Origin: Jiangella alkaliphila
GTDB lineage: Bacteria; Actinomycetota; Actinomycetes; Jiangellales; Jiangellaceae
Direction: 5' to 3'
Length of the DNA stretch: 64,000 nucleotides
NCBI RefSeq assembly: GCF_900105925.1
Contig: NZ_LT629791.1
Coordinates: 1,922,001 to 1,986,000 of the forward strand
A model generated the notes under the pieces. That model did not search any database. It saw nothing but the letters and a program-made list of their open reading frames with translations, and had not been told where the DNA came from. Positions 7,380 to 13,693 of this stretch are shown one piece after another. The stretch's first letter is position 1, and each line of letters opens with the position of its first letter. The position numbers and the translations under genes are program-made.

Positions 7380-7822
7380 TGCCAGTTGCTGATCTGGACG
7401 TCGTCCGGCGCCGGCTTGCCGGCGCCGGTCTCGACCAGTTCCTTGAGACTCATCAGGAACGTGCCCCACTTCGTGCTGCAGTGGTACATGAACTCGACCG
7501 GCTCCTTCCAGCCCTCCTGGCTGAACAGCACGATCGTGTAGTCGTCCTCCTGCTTCAGCTGGAACCGGACGTGCGTGCCGATCCACTCCTCGGGGCCGGC
7601 GACGACCTCCCAGTGGACCAGCTCGCCGGGCACGGTCTTCAGGACCTTCATGTCGAAGCCGTCCTCGCCCTGCGGGCGGTCGAACCGGAACCGGATGACG
7701 TCGTCGCCGGCGCTGGTGGTCTTCTCGGTCCACCAGCCCGACAGCCCGTCGATCGTGGTCAGGGCCGTGTAGACGGCGTCGGGCGAGGCGATGACTCCGA
7801 CGCGGTGCAAGATGTCGACCAT
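7376..7822 (-). CDS. SRPBCC (AHSA1-type) domain protein
   Basis: A 148-residue START-like protein. VDILHRVGVIASPDAVYTAL is the usual first strand plus helix, then GLSGWWTEKT, DDVIRFRFD, a Trp-rich middle (VHWEVVAGPEEWIGTHVRF) and the C-terminal helix STKWGTFLMSLKELVE. These proteins bind hydrophobic ligands in a helix-grip fold. It lies downstream of an ArsR regulator and another SRPBCC gene in the same direction (gap about 92 bases), the common ArsR-AHSA1 arrangement. Start ATG 7820-7822. Confidence 0.9.
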   Translation of the reverse strand: MVDILHRVGVIASPDAVYTALTTIDGLSGWWTEKTTSAGDDVIRFRFDRPQGEDGFDMKVLKTVPGELVHWEVVAGPEEWIGTHVRFQLKQEDDYTIVLFSQEGWKEPVEFMYHCSTKWGTFLMSLKELVETGAGKPAPDDVQISNWH

Positions 7823-7914
7823 CTCGATACCTTCTTCCTGGGTGACGCCCGGATTCCGGGCGCGCTTCAGCGACGCCGCCACGGTCGTGACGGCGGGTGT
7901 GGTGCGTAGAGCGG

Positions 7915-8253
7915 TCAGGCCTGACGGCGGCGCTGGATCTCTTCGGAGATGCGCTTGATGCGGTCGAGCCGGGTGTCCCAGGTGGCGCCGACCGACGTCA
8001 GCTGCGCGATCGCTCGGGCCAGCTGGGCCTCGTCGATGTCGTAGCGGCGCTCGCGGCCGGACGGCGTGCCGTGCGCCAGCCCGGCCCGGTCGAGGACGCC
8101 GAGGTGCTTGGCCACCGCCTGCCGCGTGACCGGCAGCCGTTCGCTCAGCGTCGTCGCGGTGCCGCCGCCGTCGGCCAGCAGCAGGTCGATGATCCGCCGC
8201 CGGGTCGGGTCGCCGACCGCCGACCAGAGCTCGTCGTCGATCGTGCCGGTCAC
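7915..8253 (-). CDS. ArsR-family transcriptional regulator
   Basis: A 112-residue winged-helix regulator. GTG 8251-8253 overlaps the stop of the upstream SRPBCC gene (GTGA). It carries AVGDPTRRRIIDLLLADGGGTATTLSERLPVTRQAVAKHLGVLDRAG in family order (recognition helix VTRQAVAKHLGVL), followed by the wing GRERRYDID. The metal-binding ELCVCDL motif of classical ArsR is absent, so it belongs to the non-metal branch that accompanies AHSA1 proteins. Probably a repressor of its own operon through the two CGCAAC-N5-GTTGCG sites upstream of 8714. Confidence 0.92.
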   Translation of the reverse strand: MTGTIDDELWSAVGDPTRRRIIDLLLADGGGTATTLSERLPVTRQAVAKHLGVLDRAGLAHGTPSGRERRYDIDEAQLARAIAQLTSVGATWDTRLDRIKRISEEIQRRRQA

Positions 8254-8714
8254 GGCGCCGACACCAGCCGCTCGAGGTAGCTGCTGAGGCGGGGCAGGAA
8301 GTAGTCCCAGCCGATGGTGTGGTCGCGGTAGGTCTCCTCGAGCACGGCCGCCTCCCAGCCACGCTCGCGGTAGCCCGTCTCGGTGAACCGCAGCAGCGTG
8401 CCCACGCCGGCCGGCACCAGCTCGAACGTCACCAGCAGCGACGTGCCGGGCGCCGGGGCCACGCCGTCGTCGTAGACCCACCGGAACGCGAACCGCCGCG
8501 GCGGATCGGCCTCGACGACGGTGATCTCCTGGACCTTGGCGTCCGGTGCGGACGGGTCGCCGAACGTGACAGTGCCAGTGGCGCCGGGCACTGGGACGAG
8601 GTCGGCGTCGTCGGGCCACCACTCGCGCAGGTGCTCCGGCCTGCTGACGACTTCGTAGACGATCTCGGGCGCGGCCTCGATGCGGATCTCGCGCTCGATG
8701 CTGCCGTACTCCAT
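8250..8714 (-). CDS. SRPBCC (AHSA1-type) domain protein, operon leader
   Basis: A 154-residue helix-grip protein: IEREIRIEAAPEIVYEVVSRPEHLREWWPDDADL, shown here as first strand, helix and Trp pair, then TGTVTFGD, RRFAFRWVY, TLLRFTETGYRERGW and the closing helix. Its stop overlaps the ArsR start, so the two are translated together. It is the first gene behind the paired operators at 8733-8794. Ligand unknown. The three-gene set SRPBCC - ArsR - SRPBCC is a frequent actinobacterial unit. Confidence 0.9.
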   Translation of the reverse strand: MEYGSIEREIRIEAAPEIVYEVVSRPEHLREWWPDDADLVPVPGATGTVTFGDPSAPDAKVQEITVVEADPPRRFAFRWVYDDGVAPAPGTSLLVTFELVPAGVGTLLRFTETGYRERGWEAAVLEETYRDHTIGWDYFLPRLSSYLERLVSAP

Positions 8715-8732
8715 CGCACTGTCCCGTTCTCT

Positions 8733-8749
8733 CGCAACGTTTGGTTGCG
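8733..8749. promoter_or_regulatory. ArsR operator, proximal copy
   Basis: CGCAAC-GTTTG-GTTGCG, a perfect 6-bp dyad, lies 19 bases upstream of the SRPBCC start at 8714. A second copy with the same spacing sits 45 bp further upstream. This repeated spacing is strong evidence for a real binding site. Confidence 0.7.
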
Positions 8750-8777
8750 TATCACTGTAGGACGATTCGCGGCGACG

Positions 8778-8794
8778 CGCAACCCTTGGTTGCG
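8778..8794. promoter_or_regulatory. ArsR operator, distal copy
   Basis: CGCAAC-CCTTG-GTTGCG, same arms and same 5-base centre as the copy at 8733. It sits immediately after the stop codon of the GNAT gene, which is transcribed toward it, so it serves the SRPBCC-ArsR promoter. The two centres are 45 bp apart, about four helical turns, so bound dimers would lie on nearly the same face. Confidence 0.7.
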
Positions 8795-9334
8795 CTACGA
8801 CTGGAGTATGAGCGTGGCGCGACGGGCCGGCGCCTCGCCGGGGGCGCCGGCGCGGTTGCCGGACGGCTCGGCCGGTGGCCCGACGGCGAAGCCGAGCGCG
8901 CGCAGGAACTCCTGCCCCTGCGGCCAGCTGTCGTGCGCCGACGCCGTGACGGTGTCGAGGCCTGTCTCGCGCGCCTCGGCCAGCAGGACCTTCGCGACGG
9001 CGACGCCGAGCCCGCGGCGGCGGTGCGACGGCGCGATGAGGAACAGGCCGACGGCGGCGGCCGTACGGTGCGGGAACCCGAGCACGGCGTCGATCAGCCC
9101 GACGATCTTGTCGCCGTCACGGATCGTGAACAGCCGCTTGTCCTCGAACGACGCGCCCTCGGGCAGGGCGTAGAAGAGACTCTGCACGTCACCGGGCCCG
9201 GACGGGGTGCCGTTGACGGCCTCGAACCAGTCGTCGCAGGCGGCGAAGAGCTCCAGGAGGCCGGGCTCGTCGTCAGGCTCCAGCTGCTCCCGCACGACGA
9301 TGGGGCCGAAGTCGGTGGGGACGGTCCAGATCAC
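8795..9334 (-). CDS. GNAT-family N-acetyltransferase
   Basis: A 179-residue acetyltransferase starting at GTG 9334. It shows the GNAT order: IVVREQLEPDDEPGLLELF, DKIVGLIDAVLGFP, the acetyl-CoA loop LFLIAPSHRRRGLGVAVAK (R-x-x-G-x-G/A) and DTVTASAHDSWPQGQEFLRALGF. The protein or small-molecule acceptor is unknown. It is upstream of and in line with the SRPBCC-ArsR operon, but the operators and an 80-base gap separate them, so it is probably its own unit. Confidence 0.9.
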   Translation of the reverse strand: MIWTVPTDFGPIVVREQLEPDDEPGLLELFAACDDWFEAVNGTPSGPGDVQSLFYALPEGASFEDKRLFTIRDGDKIVGLIDAVLGFPHRTAAAVGLFLIAPSHRRRGLGVAVAKVLLAEARETGLDTVTASAHDSWPQGQEFLRALGFAVGPPAEPSGNRAGAPGEAPARRATLILQS

Positions 9335-9401
9335 CGTGTCACCCTAGCCGCGGCCGGGGCGCGTCGCGGAACCACGGCCGGGCTCCAGGCGTCTGATCAT
9401 C

Positions 9402-9887
9402 GTGAGGGTGAACCGGGTGTTGACGGCTGCCGCGGCGGCGGCGGTCCTGCTGCTGGCGGGGTGCGGCGACGACGTGCCGGCGACGGGTGGCGACGACCCG
9501 ACCGAGGAGGTCACGCCGACCGGCGATCCCAGCGGCAGCCCGACGTCGCCCACGGACCCGACCACTCCCACCGGCGACCCCACCGACCTCCCCAGCGATG
9601 ATCCGTCGGGCCTGCCGACCGACCCGGGCACGACGCCGCCGTCGGACACCCCCGTGCCGCAGCCCACCACCACGCCCGGCTCGCTCCAGCTGTCCGGTTT
9701 CCCGACGCCGGGGGTCGAGTCGGGCTGCTGGCTGCTCGACGGCTACCTGCTGATGGGCGGCGACCAGGAGCTGATCTCGTCCGGCCGCGAGGTGCAGATC
9801 ACCGGCGAGGCGCAGCCGGGCATCCTGACCACCTGCCAGCAGGGCACGCCGTTCCGCGTCGACTCCGTGGTCGCGATCGAGCCATGA
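9402..9887 (+). CDS. secreted lipoprotein with Pro/Thr/Asp-rich stalk
   Basis: A 161-residue predicted lipoprotein. GTG 9402 begins a short basic n-region, an Ala/Leu core and lipobox LLAGC with Cys 21. Residues 25-95 are a low-complexity linker of Pro, Thr, Asp, Gly and Ser (repeats of TPTGDP and TDPTTP type) that probably spans the peptidoglycan. The 65-residue C-terminal domain has ESGCWLLDGYLLMGG and ILTTCQQGTPFRVDSVV, so two cysteines may form a disulfide. No homologous function is recognised. It would be anchored outside the membrane. Confidence 0.85.
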   Translation: MRVNRVLTAAAAAAVLLLAGCGDDVPATGGDDPTEEVTPTGDPSGSPTSPTDPTTPTGDPTDLPSDDPSGLPTDPGTTPPSDTPVPQPTTTPGSLQLSGFPTPGVESGCWLLDGYLLMGGDQELISSGREVQITGEAQPGILTTCQQGTPFRVDSVVAIEP

Positions 9888-9931
9888 CCCGGTGACACCG
9901 CCGCGACCCCGATGGGACCCCGGGGACGCGA

Positions 9932-9967
9932 ACGGCCGGGGTGGTCCGTCTGGACCACCCCGGCCGT
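9932..9967. terminator. bidirectional terminator
   Basis: A perfect 16-bp stem (ACGGCCGGGGTGGTCC with its complement) and a 4-base loop, placed between the convergent lipoprotein and hsp20 genes. Perfect symmetry lets it act on both strands. No U-tract follows, as is usual at this GC content. Confidence 0.85.
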
Positions 9968-9988
9968 CGGTGTGAGTTCGCCGCGATG

Positions 9989-10414
9989 TCAGGCGGCGCG
10001 CTGCACCTCGATGCGCGTGGGCGAGGTGCCCGCGTAGACGCCGGCGACCGTCACCGTCAGCACACCGGCGTCGTAGCCGGCGCTGACGGCGCTCGGGTCG
10101 GCCGCGACCGGCAGCGCCACCGTGCGGCGGAAGCTGCCGTACCGGACCTCACGGACCCGGTGGCCGTTGGCGTTCTCGTCGCGGGTGTCCTTGCGCTCGC
10201 CGCGCACGACCAGCCGGCGCCCCTCGACCTCGACGGTGACGTCGTTCTCCGGGTCCAGGCCCGGCAGGTCGAAGCGGGCCACCAGGTCGTCGCCCTCGCG
10301 AGCGAGGTCGGCGGCGGGCGCGAAGCCCTTGACGGAGCCGGCCGTGACGGGCGCGTCCCAGAAGCTGCGGAACAGGCGGTCGACGTCGGCGAACGGTGCG
10401 AGTGTGGTGCTCAT
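9989..10414 (-). CDS. Hsp20/alpha-crystallin-family small heat-shock protein
   Basis: A 141-residue small heat-shock protein, an ATP-independent holdase that keeps unfolding proteins soluble. N-terminal arm DRLFRSFWDAPV, then the alpha-crystallin domain: FAPAADLAREGDDLVARFDLPG, VTVEVEGRRLVVRGERK, YGSFRRTVALP and the end motif GVLTVTV. ATG 10412-10414 follows aaggagagtcg. A HAIR-like element lies 56 bases upstream, so HspR control is likely. A second inverted repeat, ACCTGG-N5-CCAGGT at 10440-10456, lies between HAIR and start. Confidence 0.95.
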   Translation of the reverse strand: MSTTLAPFADVDRLFRSFWDAPVTAGSVKGFAPAADLAREGDDLVARFDLPGLDPENDVTVEVEGRRLVVRGERKDTRDENANGHRVREVRYGSFRRTVALPVAADPSAVSAGYDAGVLTVTVAGVYAGTSPTRIEVQRAA

Positions 10415-10439
10415 GGCGACTCTCCTTGTCAGTCCAAGT

Positions 10440-10456
10440 ACCTGGGATCACCAGGT
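10440..10456. promoter_or_regulatory. inverted repeat in the hsp20 leader
   Basis: ACCTGG-GATCA-CCAGGT, 6-bp arms, 26 bases upstream of the hsp20 ATG and downstream of the HAIR element. It may be a second operator or a leader hairpin. Only the symmetry is seen. Confidence 0.35.
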
Positions 10457-10469
10457 CTGACCGCTACAA

Positions 10470-10490
10470 CTTGAGTCGACCACGCTCAAT
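10470..10490. promoter_or_regulatory. HAIR element (HspR operator) before hsp20
   Basis: CTTGAGT-N7-GCTCAAT matches the HspR-associated inverted repeat CTTGAGT-N7-ACTCAAG at 12 of 14 arm positions, with the exact 7-base spacing. HspR represses chaperone genes in actinobacteria (dnaK operon, clpB, hsp18/20). Placement before hsp20 fits well. Confidence 0.75.
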
Positions 10491-10523
10491 TCCGGCGTTC
10501 GCCGTGGGCGATGCGCCGCAGTT

Positions 10524-11405
10524 CTACGCGGTGGCGCGGTGGCCGAGGTGAACGCTGCGCGCGCTGAGCGAGTACACGTCGTCGCGGTGGCCGAGCCAGG
10601 CGTCGTCGGCGGGGTCGAGCAGCCGGTCCCAGGCCGCCGTGTCCGACGGCCGCAGTTCGCCGTCGACGTCGGCGCGGTCGACGCGGTGCCGCAGGCTCAG
10701 CAGTACAGAGCGCAGGTCCGCCTCGCACAGCGGCACCGGGCGCTCGAACGTGAACGTCTTGGTGGCGACGTCGACGAGCCCGGCGCGGCGCAGCGCGGTG
10801 GGCCAGCCGTATGGCATCGCGACGCTGCCCGGGACGCCGGCGCGCATGCGGGCGAACCAGCGGTCCTCGGCGGCGGCCAGCCGGACCTCGAGGCCGGGGT
10901 CGCCGACCCCGACGTCCCACGGCAGGTGCTGCGCGGGCAGGCCGCCCTCGGCCAGCGCCAGCCGGCCGCCGGGTGCCAGCAGCGCCGCCAGCGCGTCGAT
11001 GGCGGCCTGCTGGTCGGCGAGGTGGTGGATCGACGACGACGCCCAGATGATGTCCGCGCCGCGGACCACCCAGGGCAGTACGGCGAGGTCGGTGTCGAGG
11101 TCGGCGCGCAGCAGCCTGATGTGGCCGTCGTCGATGCCGGTCTGGGTGATGCGCCGGCGCGCGGCGTCCAGCACGTCGCCGTCGCCGTCGACCCCGACGA
11201 CGAACGCGGCCGGCGGCAGTGCGGCACCCAGTGCGACGGCCATGCCCGCCCCGCCGCAGCCGATGTCGACGGCCAGCCGGTCGTGCGGGCGGGCCAGTTC
11301 GCGGGCCACCGACGCGTACCACTCCGCGTCGTCGGCGACGGCGGCGCACAGCCGCTCGGCCTCGTCGGCCCAGTTGATGACGATGGCGCTGTGGTCGAGG
11401 TTCAT
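10524..11405 (-). CDS. class I SAM-dependent methyltransferase
   Basis: A 293-residue methyltransferase. Motif I is VDIGCGGAGMAVAL near residue 46, the acidic end of strand 2 is VVGVDGDGDVLDAARRRI, motif II region is DIIWASSSIHHLAD, and APGGRLALAEGG marks motif III. The C-terminal half is family-specific and gives no substrate. It is followed by nothing in the same direction, and the FmdB zinc ribbon lies 55 bases upstream on the same strand, so they may share a transcript. Confidence 0.9.
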   Translation of the reverse strand: MNLDHSAIVINWADEAERLCAAVADDAEWYASVARELARPHDRLAVDIGCGGAGMAVALGAALPPAAFVVGVDGDGDVLDAARRRITQTGIDDGHIRLLRADLDTDLAVLPWVVRGADIIWASSSIHHLADQQAAIDALAALLAPGGRLALAEGGLPAQHLPWDVGVGDPGLEVRLAAAEDRWFARMRAGVPGSVAMPYGWPTALRRAGLVDVATKTFTFERPVPLCEADLRSVLLSLRHRVDRADVDGELRPSDTAAWDRLLDPADDAWLGHRDDVYSLSARSVHLGHRATA

Positions 11406-11459
11406 CTGTCGGCCCCCCTCGGCGCGGCGTCGTTGCCGGCCTGGACCTCTCGCGGTGGG

Positions 11460-11669
11460 TCAGCCGCAGCCGCAGGCACCGCCGCAGCAGCCTCCGCCGC
11501 CACCCGACGGGGCGGCGCCGGCGCGTCCGGACAGGCCCACGGTGGTGAGCAGCTTCACGGTGTCGTCGTGCCCGGCCGGGCACGGTGCCGCAGCACCCGC
11601 GTCGGCCATCGGGCGGACGACGTCGAAGGTCGAGCCGCAAGCGCGGCAGCGGAACTCGTAGGTCGGCAC
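11460..11669 (-). CDS. FmdB-family zinc-ribbon protein
   Basis: A 69-residue protein from GTG 11669. The N-terminus [20 protein letters not shown] is the FmdB/zinc-ribbon signature, with the second CxxC-type half in APCPAGH (one Cys plus His). It ends in a Gly- and Cys-rich tail, GGGGGCCGGACGCG, typical of actinobacterial FmdB proteins. Role unknown; the ribbon probably binds zinc or nucleic acid. The divergent neighbour is the cysteine-free L31 gene, which suggests a shared zinc theme, though this is inference. Confidence 0.85.
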   Translation of the reverse strand: MPTYEFRCRACGSTFDVVRPMADAGAAAPCPAGHDDTVKLLTTVGLSGRAGAAPSGGGGGCCGGACGCG

Positions 11670-11729
11670 GTCGTCGAGGATACCGGCCGGCGCCTTGGGC
11701 GGGAATGTCAGGACGCGTCGGTGTGTTGT

Positions 11730-11744
11730 TGAGAACGACAATCA
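11730..11744 (+). promoter_or_regulatory. possible Zur box before rpmE2
   Basis: TGAGAACGACAATCA keeps the TGA...TCA ends and 15-base length of actinobacterial Zur boxes (TGAAAATCATTTTCA type) but matches only partly inside. It sits just before the ribosome site of the zinc-free L31 gene, where Zur control is known in Streptomyces. Tentative. Confidence 0.4.
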
Positions 11745-11757
11745 GAAGGAGGCTGTC

Positions 11758-12012
11758 GTGAAGAAGAACATCCACCCCGACTACCGGCCGGTGGTCTACC
11801 GCGACGCCGAGGCAGGCCTGGCGTTCCTGACCCGTTCGACCGCTCACACCGAGCAGACCGTCGACTGGGAGGACGGCAACACCTACCCCGTCGTGGACGT
11901 CCAGATCTCGTCCGCGAGCCACCCGTTCTACTCGGGCAAGGCGCGGGTCCTGGACTCCGCGGGCCAGGTGGAGAAGTTCCGCCGGCGCTACAGCGCGAGC
12001 TCGGCGGCCTGA
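11758..12012 (+). CDS. rpmE2: ribosomal protein bL31, zinc-independent type B
   Basis: An 84-residue type B L31 of the large ribosomal subunit. It starts [19 protein letters not shown], has [22 protein letters not shown] and ends [10 protein letters not shown] then EKFRRRYS. It contains no cysteine at all, so it is the C-minus form that replaces zinc-binding L31 when zinc is scarce. GTG 11758 follows agaaggaggctgtc; upstream ATG-like starts in frame lack this. Its 3' end overlaps the convergent ECF42 gene by 25 bases. Confidence 0.95.
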   Translation: MKKNIHPDYRPVVYRDAEAGLAFLTRSTAHTEQTVDWEDGNTYPVVDVQISSASHPFYSGKARVLDSAGQVEKFRRRYSASSAA

Positions 12013-13247
12013 CCCAGCAAGTAGGACCGCTCGACGTCGTTGGCGGTCAAGGCGGCGGCCTCCTCGTAGGAGGCCGCCGCTTCCGCGTTCCGGCCCAGCC
12101 GCCGCAGCAGGTCGGCCCGGACCGCGGGCACCCCGTAATACCCGGCCAGCCGCGTGTCGGCGGCCAGCACCGCCACGTCGTCCAGCGTCGCGGCCGGACC
12201 GGTGACGTGTGACCGCGCGGCCGCCCGGGCCAGCTCCGTCACCGGCGACGGAGCCGCGACCAGCAGCAGGTCGTAGAGCGCGACGACCTGGGCCCAGTCG
12301 GTCGCCTCGTACGACGGCGCCTCCGAGTGCACCGCCGCGATCGCCGCGTGCAGTGCGTACGGCCCGGCCCGTCCCGGCGTGGTCCGCCGCATCGCCCGCG
12401 CGGCCAGCTCGCAGCCGGCCTCGATCAGCCCGCGGTCCCAGCGGGACCGGTCCTGCGCCGACAGCAGCACCAGCCCGCCGTCGCCGTCCACCCGCCCCGC
12501 ACTTCGCGCCGCGGCCAGCCGCACCGTCGCCAGCAGGCCGAGCACCTCAGCCTCGTCCGGCATCAGCTCGGCCAGCACCTCCGCCAGCTCGGTCGCCGTC
12601 CGGACCAGCTCCGGCCGGCCGAGCGACGCGCCGCGCGACGCCGTGTGCCCCTCGGTGAGCAGCAACGACACCACCGCCAGCGCGGCGGGCAGCCGGTCCG
12701 GCAGCTCGTGCTCCGCCGGCACCCGATACGGGATGCCGGCGGCCTGGATCTTCCTCTTCGCCCGCGTCAGCCGGGCCGCCATCGTCGGCTGCGAGACCAG
12801 GAACAGCCGTGCGACGTCCGGCGTCGGCACGCCGCAGACCAGTCGCAACGTCAGCGCGACCCGGGCGGGCAGCGACAGTGCCGCGTGGCAGCAGGTGAAG
12901 ATCAATCGCAGCCGCTCGTCACCTAGAGGCTCCGGAGCCGCCGCCCCGTCGTCGTCGCCGGGCACGATCAGCAGCGGCAACTTGCGGGCCAGCGTCTGTT
13001 CTCGCCGCAAGGCGTCCAGGGCACGGTTGCGTGCGACGGTCGTCAGCCAGGCGGTGGTGTCGTCCGGCACGCCTCGTGCGGGCCAGAGCTCGACGGCCGC
13101 GGCGAACGCCTCCTGGACGGCGTCCTCGGCGGCGCCGAGGTCGCGGGTGACGCGCACCACCGTGGCCAGGACCCGGGCCCAGCCACGCCGGTGCGCGTCG
13201 GCGACTGCAGCGACCGCGACAGCCATGGGGCCGGCCGCGTCGGTCAC
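11988..13247 (-). CDS. ECF42-group RNA polymerase sigma factor
   Basis: A 419-residue sigma factor. Sigma-2 region: [20 protein letters not shown] and [23 protein letters not shown]; sigma-4 region: [20 protein letters not shown] then [16 protein letters not shown]. About 230 residues of helical, TPR-like C-terminal extension follow ([39 protein letters not shown]). This extension and a DGPF/YCII partner define the ECF42 group, which has no classical anti-sigma factor. GTG 13247 overlaps the partner's stop (GTGA). Translation coupling makes partner and sigma factor stoichiometric. Confidence 0.92.
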   Translation of the reverse strand: MTDAAGPMAVAVAAVADAHRRGWARVLATVVRVTRDLGAAEDAVQEAFAAAVELWPARGVPDDTTAWLTTVARNRALDALRREQTLARKLPLLIVPGDDDGAAAPEPLGDERLRLIFTCCHAALSLPARVALTLRLVCGVPTPDVARLFLVSQPTMAARLTRAKRKIQAAGIPYRVPAEHELPDRLPAALAVVSLLLTEGHTASRGASLGRPELVRTATELAEVLAELMPDEAEVLGLLATVRLAAARSAGRVDGDGGLVLLSAQDRSRWDRGLIEAGCELAARAMRRTTPGRAGPYALHAAIAAVHSEAPSYEATDWAQVVALYDLLLVAAPSPVTELARAAARSHVTGPAATLDDVAVLAADTRLAGYYGVPAVRADLLRRLGRNAEAAASYEEAAALTANDVERSYLLGQAAELAL

Positions 13248-13597
13248 CTCCCGATGTCCCACAGCGGCCGGATCTCCGTGCCGCTCCCGGTGGGGCAGTG
13301 CCGGGCGATCTCGATGGCGTCGTCGAGGTCGGCGGCCTCGACGATGTAGAAGCCGGCGAGGTTCTCCTTGAGCTCGACATACGGGCCGTCCGTCACCAGC
13401 ATGTCCTCGCCGGCGCCGGCGGGGCGCAACGTCGTCGCCGTCGCCGCCGCGTCCAGCGCCTCGCCGGAGTACGCGATGCCGCGGCCCTCCAGGTAGGCGA
13501 CGAACGCGCCGTGCTCGTCGAGCGCCGCGTCGCGCTGCTCCGCCGGTACCGCGTCCCAGTCGGTGTCCTGCTCGAACAACATCAGCATGTACTTCAT
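13244..13597 (-). CDS. DGPF/YCII-domain protein, ECF42 partner
   Basis: A 117-residue ferredoxin-like YCII/DGPF protein: MKYMLMLFEQDTDWDAVPAE at the start, LVTDGPYVELKENLAGFYIVEA in the centre (DGPY for DGPF) and DDAIEIARHCPTG near the end. Proteins of this type are co-transcribed with ECF42 sigma factors and are their conserved targets; their biochemical role is not settled. The gene is the first of the operon and is preceded by a sequence that matches the ECF42 promoter consensus. Confidence 0.92.
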   Translation of the reverse strand: MKYMLMLFEQDTDWDAVPAEQRDAALDEHGAFVAYLEGRGIAYSGEALDAAATATTLRPAGAGEDMLVTDGPYVELKENLAGFYIVEAADLDDAIEIARHCPTGSGTEIRPLWDIGR

Positions 13598-13637
13598 GAC
13601 GCCTCGTCCTTCCGTCTCGGTGCTGTCTATCACCCTT

Positions 13638-13664
13638 GACGAACGAGGCGTCCGGGAATCGACA
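13638..13664 (-). promoter_or_regulatory. ECF42-type promoter of the DGPF-sigma operon
   Basis: On the reverse strand TGTCGA (13664-13659) is followed after exactly 17 bases by CGTC (13641-13638), 41 bases before the DGPF start. Known ECF42 promoters have TGTCGA at -35 and CGA/TC at -10. This points to autoregulation of the operon by its own sigma factor. Confidence 0.7.
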
Positions 13665-13693
13665 TAGGCTCTGCGGCAACGAGCGGAGGTGCC

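Noticed and set aside
11730-11744. Zur box as a firm call
   Set aside because: Only the outer TGA/TCA and length match; kept as a low-confidence feature because of the gene it precedes.
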